This document shows positions 34,601 through 41,890 of a stretch of DNA of 64,000 nt, piece after piece. The notes beneath the pieces were generated by a model. It was not told the origin of the DNA, did not search any database, and saw only the letters and a list, made by a program, of their open reading frames with translations. Origin of the DNA: Chloroflexi bacterium HGW-Chloroflexi-10 (GTDB taxonomy: Bacteria; Chloroflexota; Anaerolineae; Anaerolineales; Anaerolineaceae); the NCBI GenBank assembly GCA_002840755.1, contig PHBZ01000012.1, positions 1-64,000 on the forward strand, read 5' to 3'. The stretch's first letter is position 1, and every line of letters begins with the position of its first letter. The translations under genes were made by a program, and so were the position numbers.

Positions 34601-37487
34601 TTCTGCTAACCGGCTTGGTCAATCCGGGTTATGGCGTTTTGGTATATCTGGCGATTATCCCATTCTGTTGGTAGAGATTGGAGAACCAAAACAGGTTGAC
34701 TTGGTTCGTGAGGTTTTGCGTATTCATGAATTCTTACGCAGCAGGCGCTTCATGGTGGATGTTGTCATTCTTAACCAGCAACACACCGATTATGGCGCTG
34801 AGCTGAATGGGATGCTCTACCGCATGGTTAATCGCTTGAACTATGAGCAGTGGATGAATCAGCGTGGTGGTATATTTATCCATTATGCCGATCAAATTAA
34901 ACCCGAAGAACTCGTTTTGTTAAGAACTGCTGCCCGTTTTATTTTCAGCGGCGCACGGGGAACGTTGGATAATCAAATGCCGGAGTATCCCATTCAGGTG
35001 TTGCATCTACCCGAATTTATTTCAACCAGACAACCCGAAGACTTTGGCAGTGAAGTGGATCCGCTTCATCCAATTGAGCCATTGCAGTTTTTTAACAGCT
35101 ATGGCGGTTTCAGTAAAAATGGGCAAGAATATATCATTGAAATATCTCCCGATAAACCTACACCTGCTCCTTGGATTAATGTCATAGGTTATCCCAATTT
35201 TGGCTTTATGGTTAGTGAATCTGGCAGTCAGAGTACCTGGGCAGTTAACAGTGGAGAAAACCGCCTGTCGCCCTGGTCCAATGACCCGGTTCGCGACCCA
35301 ACTGGGGAAGCACTTTACATGCGGGATGAAGAAACTGGCGATGTTTGGACACCCACACCTCTTCCAGCAGGAGCAAATTCGCCATATAGAGTTACTCATG
35401 GTGCGGGGTATACTATTTTTGAGCACAATTCACATGGTCTTCGCCAGCGGCTAACGCTTTTTGCAAGCCCGGAAGACCCGGTTAAAATTATCCATTTACG
35501 GGTTGAAAACACATGGAATCATCCTAGACGTATTACAGCGACCCAGTATATCGAATGGGTGCTGGGTACAACCCACGCTGCGTCTATGCCTTATATTATC
35601 CCGGAATTTGATAATATCGAAGCCTGTCTGTTGGCGACGAACCCCCATAATACCGAATTTGGTGAGCGAGTTGCATTCCTTATCGCCAGTAAACCGGTAC
35701 ATGGATTGACAGCCGACCGCACAGAGTTTTTGGGTCGTGGTGGAAATCCTGCATACCCGGTTGCTTTAAAGCGTATCGGTCTGGAAACACGCCTTACGTC
35801 TGGAGAGGATCCTTGCGCTGTTCTTCAATTGCATCTTGATCTGCTACCTGGTGCTGTGGAAGAGATTTACTTTGTTTTGGGACAGGGGACAAATAAGGAA
35901 GATGCGTTAGGGCTTGCTCGGAAGTACCATGACTCCACGTATGTGGGTGCCGCCTTCGAACGAACCCAGGCGTTTTGGGATCGTTTATTGGGTACTATTC
36001 AGGTGCGTACGCCAGAACCAGCCACTGATTTAATTCTCAATCGCTGGATGCTATACCAGAGTCTTTCCTGCCGAATATGGGGTCGTTCCGCGTTTTATCA
36101 GCCTAGTGGTGCCTTTGGTTTTCGAGATCAGCTCCAGGATGTAATTGCTTTGCTTCCAATTGATCCGGGGATTGCCCGTGGACAGTTACTTAACGCTGCC
36201 AAACGTCAGTTTTCTGAAGGTGATGTAATGCATTGGTGGCATCCGCCATCTGGGCGTGGGGTAAGAACACGTATCTCGGATGACTTATTATGGCTTCCTT
36301 ATGTTACATCACTGTATGTTGAAATGACTGGCGACGAGGGTTTTCTTGAAGAAAGTATTCCTTTTCTGGATGCTCCGCCATTAAATAAAGACGAACATGA
36401 ACGCTACAATGAATATTCTCTGACCAAAGAAACATCTACCTTAATTGAACATTGTCACCGAGCAATTGTAAAGGGTGCTACCTGGGGTGTGCGTAGCCTG
36501 CCACTTATTGGCGGCGGAGATTGGAATGATGGGATGAACAAGGTTGGGGAAGAAGGAAAAGGTGAAAGTGTTTGGTTAGCCTGGTTTCTTTGTGATGTCC
36601 TTGAGCGTTTTGCAAGAATATGTGATCATCGTGGTGATAGTAAAACAGCCAACAAGTACCGTGCCTGGGCTAAGGATTACGCTTCTGCTATTGAGAAAAC
36701 TGCCTGGGATGGAAATTGGTACCGGCGTGGTTATTATGATGATGGTTCCCCGCTCGGCTCGCAACAAGAACCTGAATGCCAGATTGATGCGATAGCACAA
36801 TCCTGGTCGGTATTGAGTGGTGCAGGAGATTTGGTACGCAGCCGGCAAGCAATGCAGTCGGTATTGGAACGGTTGGTACACACAGAGGAAAGGTTAGTAC
36901 TGTTGTTTACACCACCATTTGACAAAACTGAGCATAACCCTGGCTATATCAAGGGTTATTTACCGGGCATACGGGAGAATGGTGGGCAGTATACACACGC
37001 TGCCATTTGGACAGGTTGGGCTTTTGCTGCACTGGATGATGGAAAGCAAGCTGGAATTCTTTTTGACCTGCTTAACCCGATTTTTCAATCCGATTCATTA
37101 GAAAAAGCCACTGAATATCGTGTTGAGCCTTATGTGATGTGTGCAGATATTTATAGCAAACCACCACACTTGCGCCGTGGTGGATGGACCTGGTATACCG
37201 GTTCAGCCGCCTGGATGTACCAGTTTGGTTTGATAGCCTTACTCGGATTTAAGAAGACGGGCAATCTCCTGCGTATTGATCCACGCATACCACCAGCCTG
37301 GGACGGATTTGAAATTCATTATAAGTTCGGCATGGCAAGCTATCACATTCAAGTTTTTAACCCTAATCACCTTACATATAAAGTTCAAACTGTGAAATTG
37401 GATGGGGTCATACTGGATGATAATGCAATTCCCCTGGTTGACGATGGACAGGAACACTTAGTTGAAGTAATCATGGGAGATCAATAA
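28602..37487 (+). CDS. Cyclic beta-glucan synthase-like protein (GT84 plus GH94)
   Basis: A 2,961-residue membrane protein. Two membrane segments (about 371-435) precede the glycosyltransferase domain of the GT84 type, with LDADTILP (D627, D629) and QQRWIRGDW (from 773), and four or more helices at about 815-980. Then come a glycoamylase-like region (about 1030-1650, with AHHQGM), two GH94-type carbohydrate-binding domains (about 1667-1967 and 2163-2453) and the GH94 catalytic domain (about 2457-2933) with GGGDWNDGMN around D2640. This is the architecture of NdvB/ChvB, which initiates, elongates, cyclises and trims cyclic beta-1,2-glucan. ATG 28602 is preferred; the frame runs open upstream into the Usp gene. 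No ABC exporter such as NdvA is adjacent. The glucan may aid osmotic adaptation or serve as an exopolysaccharide. Confidence 0.93.
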   Translation: MLVGQENQTRDEDIPILENSYSSKTELMQVLVNALSNNYQEVSQVNSGTGKNVVLRGPTLIQYENWLTEAHTYFREASNRDLTLTLASEWVLDNYYIIRQALLQIDEDLPAGYYRQLPKLAGGPLKGLPRIYAIGRTVLSSQKYLLNTIDLQDILILLQEQVPLTMGELWALPIFLRYSLVETLAHALEWIIQPKTPPELPAYPPQLFGMSEPFVVNQAVVGDSLASGIVANIILSLRTIAEQNWSDFFESVSFLERTLQKDPAGIYPMMDFKTRDMYRKEIESLSFASGRAENELAQITLDLANESKEKNSSTEIDSENNGAKKLGDDLLAHVGEFLIGKSRAILEKKIGYQPDLKTRFKRWGFQLASPLYLSSIFFLALLILVLISFIIQHQWLIQSTNLLDWLALIALTITMLVPILTVSASLVNWLITLWVKPRILPKLHFKFEVPPPFQTLVVIPAMITSHEEIDSLTHQLEMHYLRNPEPGLLFALLTDFRDADSETLPEDESLVQHAVSAIEKLNTKYERSNPGCDSTTEFDDSLSTEIGTVAYNEQPQPLGSSLFYLLHRKRLWNQSEGRWMGWERKRGKLHELNKLLRGSNDLSFTTISGGTTKSAELQCVRFVITLDADTILPRGAARRLAGTLAHPLNQARFNFTSDQVLSGYTVLQPRMEIHPRSANHSWFTRIFAGDTGLDLYTRAISDAYQDLFGEGSYVGKGIYDVDAFEKSVHNRIPENSVLSHDLLEGIMGRAGLVTDITMIEDYPTNYIVQVKRQQRWIRGDWQLLPWLINSGKFEIKFKAISRWKMIDNLLRSMLAPALLLIFIIGIDLMPDLAWFWTMVILLSLAVPLLTSMARSTLQTLSGENIGAAFNPLKWNIVRWLLAIAFLPYEAYNALDAIFTTLYRLLISHRDLLQWTTAAQTARLFGLQAHRNTTWLKMIATTSLAVILGGGIQLIYSITGIGLAPALIFAMPMLLIWMLSPLIAQLINTPIKQRTIPLNAEQAGRFRQVARRTWGFFERFVGPEDHWLPPDHFQEMPVGIIAHHTSPSNIGLLLTSTQAAYDLGYLDQLGLATRLSTTMDTLDQLERYRGHFLNWYDTLTLQPLNPRYISTVDSGNLAASLIITAQAGKSMAKERIFRWDLWQGYLDTLSNLTETLTKMRKTEFDRQVEEINRRIGEMHAEILAVRSDPTQWYALFQIAQGQFWQEISGHLFEMVKVGRSAFDLEALRKLQEVAAQVERHHQAIQRTLTELVPWIPLLEKVPLHFMETQFSQKMNNLRAILSYNPALGHIRSCVIAGQTIISALRVTLQENTLFSYSDAGSVFNEIDWNARIKSAEDWLDAMQHGLVQAGENADGLMDKFAQITIRAERYVQEMDFKFLYHSQRRVFHIGFNMDAGQLDNNYYDLLASEARIASIIALAKGEVPQSHWLQLSRPLIRVKGSRVLLSWSATMFEYLMPPLFLRSYPGTLLAESSHGAVLQQISYGKSKGIPWGISESGFYQFDGNQNYQYRAFGVPGLGFKRGLSDDLVIAPYASIMAIAFNPQAVGQNLIDLIEHNGFGLYGLFESIDFTEHRLPIGDSYTVVQEYMAHHQGMILMALVNYFHKDIMVHRMHSDPRIQSVELLLQEQIPQAVPLQNPFAEDVKGIQRLTAAPVEINPWNVPVQTAIPQVNLISNGDFGVLISNMGGGYSTWRGTDLTRWQADGVLDSWGTWIYIQDMNLTHGGVVPTSEKPNIGGKLWSAGFQPIPANPPNIQVTFFAHMAVFRRIEKNITSTMEITVCPDDPVEIRRIHLHNSDSQPHLLRLTSYGEVILNQQTADSRHPAFNKLFIESEFLPELNLQIFKRRPRSSNETPVYLGHMLVIKNQVEGNIVRHEADRNCFIGRGRTLNDPIALASEQYLTGATGATLDPIFALGQAIELNQHESAELAYLTFVGDSQDAVLQLARRYSIWSLIEHSYYQANTAAQTWLGKQIFDTQSFKNTLQVLSALIYPFKAVRAGPEIISANRLGQSGLWRFGISGDYPILLVEIGEPKQVDLVREVLRIHEFLRSRRFMVDVVILNQQHTDYGAELNGMLYRMVNRLNYEQWMNQRGGIFIHYADQIKPEELVLLRTAARFIFSGARGTLDNQMPEYPIQVLHLPEFISTRQPEDFGSEVDPLHPIEPLQFFNSYGGFSKNGQEYIIEISPDKPTPAPWINVIGYPNFGFMVSESGSQSTWAVNSGENRLSPWSNDPVRDPTGEALYMRDEETGDVWTPTPLPAGANSPYRVTHGAGYTIFEHNSHGLRQRLTLFASPEDPVKIIHLRVENTWNHPRRITATQYIEWVLGTTHAASMPYIIPEFDNIEACLLATNPHNTEFGERVAFLIASKPVHGLTADRTEFLGRGGNPAYPVALKRIGLETRLTSGEDPCAVLQLHLDLLPGAVEEIYFVLGQGTNKEDALGLARKYHDSTYVGAAFERTQAFWDRLLGTIQVRTPEPATDLILNRWMLYQSLSCRIWGRSAFYQPSGAFGFRDQLQDVIALLPIDPGIARGQLLNAAKRQFSEGDVMHWWHPPSGRGVRTRISDDLLWLPYVTSLYVEMTGDEGFLEESIPFLDAPPLNKDEHERYNEYSLTKETSTLIEHCHRAIVKGATWGVRSLPLIGGGDWNDGMNKVGEEGKGESVWLAWFLCDVLERFARICDHRGDSKTANKYRAWAKDYASAIEKTAWDGNWYRRGYYDDGSPLGSQQEPECQIDAIAQSWSVLSGAGDLVRSRQAMQSVLERLVHTEERLVLLFTPPFDKTEHNPGYIKGYLPGIRENGGQYTHAAIWTGWAFAALDDGKQAGILFDLLNPIFQSDSLEKATEYRVEPYVMCADIYSKPPHLRRGGWTWYTGSAAWMYQFGLIALLGFKKTGNLLRIDPRIPPAWDGFEIHYKFGMASYHIQVFNPNHLTYKVQTVKLDGVILDDNAIPLVDDGQEHLVEVIMGDQ

Positions 37488-37563
37488 TTGGATTGACCTT
37501 CGCCTTGCATATGACCATTTCAATAGTGCAGGATTGCATATTCAAACGAATTATTAGGACGAT

Positions 37564-37654
37564 GTAGGACAAACACTAATTTCCGTCCTCAACATTCGCG
37601 CACACATAAATCAGCCTCGAACCAATATTCAGCTGCAATCTGTGGATCAGATAA
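37564..37654 (+). promoter_or_regulatory. Degenerate copy of the 91-bp element (copy 5)
   Basis: GTAG at the first columns, CAAACACT at 7-14, AAATCAGCCTC at 45-55 and a GATAAT near the end align gap-free with copies 1-4, but half-sites 1-3 are mostly lost and the right arm of the hairpin is altered. It is 177 nt before the CHRD gene. The other bases of the 37488-37831 gap show no gene. Confidence 0.45.
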
Positions 37655-37831
37655 TGGATTTTGCAGAAGTGAAAATAGAAAAATATATTTGTAACTGAAT
37701 TCACAAAATTGAAATGTTGACAAATATTATCTATAATTGTTTTGCAAGTTTTAGTAATTGGCCGAGCCAATTCAGGCTCCAAGCAGGGTAACAATATAGA
37801 TTTATTTTATTTGTAATGGAGGTCAACTAGA

Positions 37832-38305
37832 ATGCACGCAAAAAATCTTATATCGCGTTTGTGTTTAACTGCCCTAGTGTTATTGCTAACCTTTGCCCTT
37901 ATGGGCGCTAATGTATATGATGATGTTCAACCTCAAAAAATGTTATTGCGTTCCTGGTTAAGTGGTGGAGCAGAAATGCCTGGACCAGGTGACCCAGATG
38001 GAATGGGTCAGGCACAAATCGTTTTGAAAATGAAAAATTATCAGGTATGCTGGAAAATTAAGGTGATGGGTATCACTCTGCCGGCGACTGCTGCCCACAT
38101 TCACTCAGGAGACATGAGTGTTGCCGGACCAGTGGTTGTCGCACTCTCGGCCCCAAACGAGATGGGGCTTTCTAGTGGTTGCGTAGAAGTCGATAAGGAT
38201 CTATTCATGGCTCTACAAATGAATCCTGACTTATATTATGTCAATGTTCATAATGTAGATTTTCCGGCGGGAGCTGTACGCGGCCAATTATTTCTCGCTG
38301 AATAA
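37832..38305 (+). CDS. Secreted CHRD-domain protein
   Basis: The 157-residue protein has an N-terminal signal sequence (about 7-26) and a CHRD-type beta domain with AAHIHSGDMSVAGPVVVAL, and PDLYYVNVHNVDFPAGAVRG near the end. This is the typical motif pair of CHRD proteins, which occur as small extracellular proteins in bacteria and as part of chordin in animals. Bacterial function is unsettled. TGGAGG lies 10 nt before the ATG. A bidirectional hairpin follows the gene. Confidence 0.9.
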   Translation: MHAKNLISRLCLTALVLLLTFALMGANVYDDVQPQKMLLRSWLSGGAEMPGPGDPDGMGQAQIVLKMKNYQVCWKIKVMGITLPATAAHIHSGDMSVAGPVVVALSAPNEMGLSSGCVEVDKDLFMALQMNPDLYYVNVHNVDFPAGAVRGQLFLAE

Positions 38306-38362
38306 ATAAGACAATCAGTTTAAACAAAAACTGCTTGGATTGAATTTGGTTCTACCGTAAAC

Positions 38363-38415
38363 AATAATGAAACAGGACTGACAAATATTCTTGGTGTCAG
38401 TCCTGTTTCATTATT
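38363..38415. terminator. Long bidirectional hairpin terminator
   Basis: A perfect 21-bp stem (38363-38383 with 38395-38415, loop 11 nt) lies between the convergent CHRD gene and the FAD oxidoreductase gene. The right arm ends in TTATT; no long T-run exists on either strand. It is most likely a shared terminator. Confidence 0.75.
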
Positions 38416-38465
38416 TTACTGTAAGAGGGCATATTTTTAGGATGGGCTAATTTTATCCATTTCGA

Positions 38466-39662
38466 CTAATAAACGATTTTCCAACCAGGAGTCTTTTTGG
38501 GATTCATATCTTCAATCATAAATGGGCCAGGTTGGGCAATCAGATCACGCGCGCTGTTAAGCTTATCCCAAACATTCCAGAGTAATACACCACTTATCCG
38601 ATTTTCCTTGAGATAATAGATGATCCCTTTTTGAAATGGTTCAGACCAATCTGCAATGGTTGTCAGGCGAGAATCCAACTGACCAATGGCTTCATATCCT
38701 AAATCGAACAGGTCTGAATAGAAAAATGGTAAATGATGATAGTTTTCTGATGCTCCTGCCATATTTCGACCGGCCAAAAGCCCCATACTATTGGCGTTGT
38801 CTTCATGCTCAACGCGTAAACGTTTATCCAGAGAAGGATTGTAAAACTCGGCCACATCTCCTGCTGCGTATATATGGGGGTGGCTGGTGAGTAATGATTC
38901 ATTCACACTAATTCCTTTTTCTGTAAGCAAACCTGCTGCTTTTGCAATCTCGGTATTCGGTTCGAGCCCGATCCCGGCAATGACTCCATTGGTAACCAAC
39001 TGGCGACCGCTAAGGGTTTGTAATGTTAAGTTTTGAGAACCTGAAGATAAGCCAGTGACTTTTTCCCCAGGTAAGACATCAACACCCCTTTGTCGGTAGT
39101 AGTCATTCAGGTACTGAGAAAGATCGCGTGGAAAGATGAGTGCACCAATTCCTTCTTCGGGAAATAGCATGGTTACTTTTTTACCTTTCATGGCCAGAGC
39201 GGCGGCTATTTCTGCACCGATAAAACCTCCCCCAATAACAGCAAAGTTATCATTTTCCTCGCTCATTCTATTAAGGCGTTTGTAATCTTCCAGCGTGCGA
39301 AAGTATAGAATATCATCTCCTCCAAAAGGAAGACGGCGCGGAGAACCTCCGGTGGCTAATAATATTTTTTCGCCATGATATTCATTCCCTAAGTCATCAT
39401 GGGCAGATTGTGAATCCGCATTTAAAGAAACAATTTCCCGTCCAAGATGCATCGACACATTTCTGTTTTCCGTTTTACGAAAAATTTTGTCGATAGGTTT
39501 ACCTTTCCACAAACCCTTACTGAGGGGTGGGCGGTTATACGGGGGATCGATTTCCATACTGACCAACCCAATTGAACCCTCAGGATCAATTTCCCGAATC
39601 CCCCTTACAGCAGCATCTGCTGTCATTCCCCCGCCGATAATCAGATATTTGTAGTTATTCAT
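38466..39662 (-). CDS. FAD-dependent NAD(P)H oxidoreductase (ferredoxin reductase/AIF-like)
   Basis: The 398-residue protein has an FAD-binding Rossmann motif at the start (IIGGGMTADAAVRGIREIDP), an NAD(P)-binding GGGFIGAEIAAAL (about 142-154) and IYAAGDVAEF (about 265-274), in the layout of BphA4-type ferredoxin or rubredoxin reductases. It would transfer electrons from NAD(P)H to a small redox partner. Its ATG overlaps the stop of the pterin carbinolamine dehydratase gene by 4 bp, so both are translated together. No dioxygenase or ferredoxin gene is close. Confidence 0.93.
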   Translation of the reverse strand: MNNYKYLIIGGGMTADAAVRGIREIDPEGSIGLVSMEIDPPYNRPPLSKGLWKGKPIDKIFRKTENRNVSMHLGREIVSLNADSQSAHDDLGNEYHGEKILLATGGSPRRLPFGGDDILYFRTLEDYKRLNRMSEENDNFAVIGGGFIGAEIAAALAMKGKKVTMLFPEEGIGALIFPRDLSQYLNDYYRQRGVDVLPGEKVTGLSSGSQNLTLQTLSGRQLVTNGVIAGIGLEPNTEIAKAAGLLTEKGISVNESLLTSHPHIYAAGDVAEFYNPSLDKRLRVEHEDNANSMGLLAGRNMAGASENYHHLPFFYSDLFDLGYEAIGQLDSRLTTIADWSEPFQKGIIYYLKENRISGVLLWNVWDKLNSARDLIAQPGPFMIEDMNPKKTPGWKIVY

Positions 39663-40003
39663 AATTCACCTCTTAGCTGCTCCGTTTTTGCAGCCATGAT
39701 GAAGTCGTTCTTGTGCAAACCCTTTATTACATGCGTCCACCAGGTGACAGTTACTTTTCCCCACTCAGTTAAAATAGCGGGATGGTGGTCTTCATCATTG
39801 GCCAATTGGGCAACACGATTGGTGAAGGTGAGTGCCTGATTAAAATCTTTGAATTTAAATGTTTTTTCCAGGCGCATCTCACCTTCTTTTGTATACGTTT
39901 CCCAGCCAGATATGTTAGTTTTTAACTGTTCTATTTCATTCTCTGTAAGTTTTGGTGTGTTTGCTGTTACTGGACTGCAATGGTTTTGGTTAAATTCTTT
40001 CAT
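39659..40003 (-). CDS. phhB: Pterin-4a-carbinolamine dehydratase
   Basis: A 114-residue protein with the family active-site block DEDHHPAILTEWGKVTVTWW and the late GLHKNDFIMAAK. The tandem histidines and the conserved Trp are present. The enzyme recycles tetrahydropterin cofactor by dehydrating 4a-hydroxytetrahydropterin; related proteins may serve in molybdopterin metabolism. There is no aromatic amino acid hydroxylase nearby. TAAGGAGA lies 7 nt before the ATG at 40003. It forms an operon with the FAD oxidoreductase. Confidence 0.92.
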   Translation of the reverse strand: MKEFNQNHCSPVTANTPKLTENEIEQLKTNISGWETYTKEGEMRLEKTFKFKDFNQALTFTNRVAQLANDEDHHPAILTEWGKVTVTWWTHVIKGLHKNDFIMAAKTEQLRGEL

Positions 40004-40021
40004 AGGTTCTCCTTATATTCT

Positions 40022-40223
40022 TCATACTCTCAAAGACCAACTGCGTCGAACGGGAATACCCGGCAATTCTTCGATAACCCCAGTCTTTAATTTTAAGAAA
40101 ATAGTGTTTTCTTCAAGCTGTAGGGTAAGTGTTTTTTGGATGGGGTTCGTGTTCTTCAGCGATAATAATTACTTTTTCTGGCAACTCCACATTTTGCAGA
40201 GAGTAGATCTGATTATGTTCCAA
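40022..40223 (-). pseudogene. Possible frameshifted small gene ahead of phhB
   Basis: On the minus strand a frame starting near TTG 40223 reads EHNQIYSLQNVELPEKVIII, then AEEHEPHPKN, and after a single-base shift in an A6 run (near 40135) continues as LTLQLEENTIFLKLKTGVIE and ELPGIPVRRSWSLRV to a TGA at 40022. Removing one A would join both halves. The stop lies 18 nt before the phhB start, consistent with a former or misassembled first gene of this operon. No family is recognised. The rest of the gap up to 40604 is AT-rich with no gene that I can support. Confidence 0.4.
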
Positions 40224-40604
40224 CTATATTTTACGTTTTCGATGCGTCTTAAACAACAAGCCTTACACCCTTTTGATAAAATGCGGAATAATTTTCTAAG
40301 CTTAAAGTTTTTTTCTAATGCAAGTAAGGAGAATCGGTTAAAATTATCATAGATCCGGTAATTATTAACTTGGAACACCTTCCAAAAATTACGGTAATTG
40401 AAAGGAAACCGTTGCAACAATTTATCCTAAATAGTTGTTATCCGGAATCATGTTTAAAGTTACAATAATTCCCAAGTTCGCAATTCGTTTCCATACCCGT
40501 ATTTACCTTGTTAGAATTAAGTTCTTGAAAGACGGAAGCAAGGAAAGTAAAATTTTTGTAAAGTAGCATTCATTAACCGATTTCTTAGACCAATTCAAAT
40601 TGAA

Positions 40605-40817
40605 GTGGAATATATTGATATAACTCGTAATCCTAAAAAAAGAAAACAAATTAAGCGTTCAATGTCAGCTCTGCCGCAACAGGTAAATGGAGTACACCCG
40701 CCCGCCCAAAAATTAATGGCTAATTATATTGCTGGCGTGGACGAGAATAATTTACAGCAAAGTTTCATTCGCATATTAAGCAATTCTGCTTATCTCGCTG
40801 AGGAACCGGAATTTTAG
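40605..40817 (+). CDS. Hypothetical protein (70 aa)
   Basis: A GTG at 40605 opens a 70-residue frame, basic at the start (RNPKKRKQIKRSMSALPQQ) and acidic at the end (SNSAYLAEEPEF). The frame is open back to 40551, but no good start or ribosome binding site is seen. It is convergent with the URO-D gene and overlaps its stop by 4 bp. It might be a small gene or chance frame; no family is recognised. Confidence 0.35.
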   Translation: MEYIDITRNPKKRKQIKRSMSALPQQVNGVHPPAQKLMANYIAGVDENNLQQSFIRILSNSAYLAEEPEF

Positions 40818-41854
40818 CTTTTGTTTTTCCAATCTCTTGCCGCCAGGGTTAAGGCATCAATATTCTCTGGAAGTGTCCCCGGTGAGATACCTCCGCCAAA
40901 AGATAAGATCATGCCGCCACCCGGCGCAGCTTTATCTAGGCATTCCGTTGCAGCGCTATAGACTTGCTGTGGTGTGCCACGCACACCTAAGTCGAGTGGA
41001 GCTATGTTACCCATCAAGGCAACACGGTCCCCCATTTTTTGCTTAACCAAGGCAATATCCGTCTGGTGACTGAAGTTAAAAACATCGAAGCCGGCGTATG
41101 AGAGACTTTCGAGCAGATGTTGACAGGGAGTGTCATTGTGATAAATACGGAGCAAACCAGAAAAATGTTCGAAAATTCGCTTGAGGTGGGGCTCTACCAA
41201 AGATTGGTAAGTGCGACGTGAAACCATACCTACCAGGTCGTCAAGCAATAATATACCCTGAGGTTCTTGTAATGATTCCAATTGAGCCTCAAGCCAGCGT
41301 ATCAGAGAAGTGGTCACAGTCCCTAATAAGTGGTCAACTTCTTCTGGTTTGTCCACTAAACCTTCCATTAAGGCAGTAATTCCGGTTAACCAGGATGTGG
41401 TGGTCAAAGGTCCTCGCGCTGCCACCATATGAATACCCAAACCTTCGGTTTGCAATCGCAAATCCATTTGCTGGTAAAGGCGCAAAGCCAACGGCATCAG
41501 ACCGTCTTCTGCTGGGTTTATGGGTTCAACTTTCTGCCAGAATGCCAGATCTTTAACCAAGGGCTCAATGGAAGGGGGACGGTTTGGGTAAAAACGCATA
41601 CGGCAACCGAATGCGGAAGGTTCGGCTGCCATACCGAATTCTACCCAAAAACCAGGAATCCAGACCACATCCGGAAAACGTTTCAGCAATTCCAGATTGA
41701 TTTGCATCCATTTTTCAGGGAAAAGGAAATAATCTCGTGTATCAATCCCGGCAAAATCTGGAAGCCAAGGGCTATCTACAATTAAGGCAACCGGTACCTG
41801 GTCTGGCTGACCCAGGTGAGCGGCAGTTAGGAAACGTTCCCAGTTAGGATTCAT
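40814..41854 (-). CDS. URO-D-fold (uroporphyrinogen decarboxylase/MtaA-like) protein, HxCG missing
   Basis: The 346-residue protein has the URO-D fold features: start NPNWERFLTAAHLGQPDQVP, middle LLLDDLVGMVSRRTYQSLVE, and end PGGGMILSFGGGISPGTLPE. Where MtaA-type methyltransferases have the zinc-binding HxCG, this one reads YHNDTPC, so zinc binding is altered or absent. It is the last gene of the amino-sugar locus. ATG 41854 has GAGGTGA upstream and is preferred to GTG 41863. It is unlikely to act in haem biosynthesis, given its neighbours. Its substrate is unknown. Confidence 0.85.
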   Translation of the reverse strand: MNPNWERFLTAAHLGQPDQVPVALIVDSPWLPDFAGIDTRDYFLFPEKWMQINLELLKRFPDVVWIPGFWVEFGMAAEPSAFGCRMRFYPNRPPSIEPLVKDLAFWQKVEPINPAEDGLMPLALRLYQQMDLRLQTEGLGIHMVAARGPLTTTSWLTGITALMEGLVDKPEEVDHLLGTVTTSLIRWLEAQLESLQEPQGILLLDDLVGMVSRRTYQSLVEPHLKRIFEHFSGLLRIYHNDTPCQHLLESLSYAGFDVFNFSHQTDIALVKQKMGDRVALMGNIAPLDLGVRGTPQQVYSAATECLDKAAPGGGMILSFGGGISPGTLPENIDALTLAARDWKNKS

Positions 41855-41890
41855 GAAAATCACCTCGTCGTACGGAAATCGTAGTGTTTT

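Noticed and set aside
39849..40352. Long plus-strand frame of 167 codons opposite phhB
   Set aside because: It is antisense to the phhB coding region and then runs through an AT-rich gap; no family features and no ribosome binding site.
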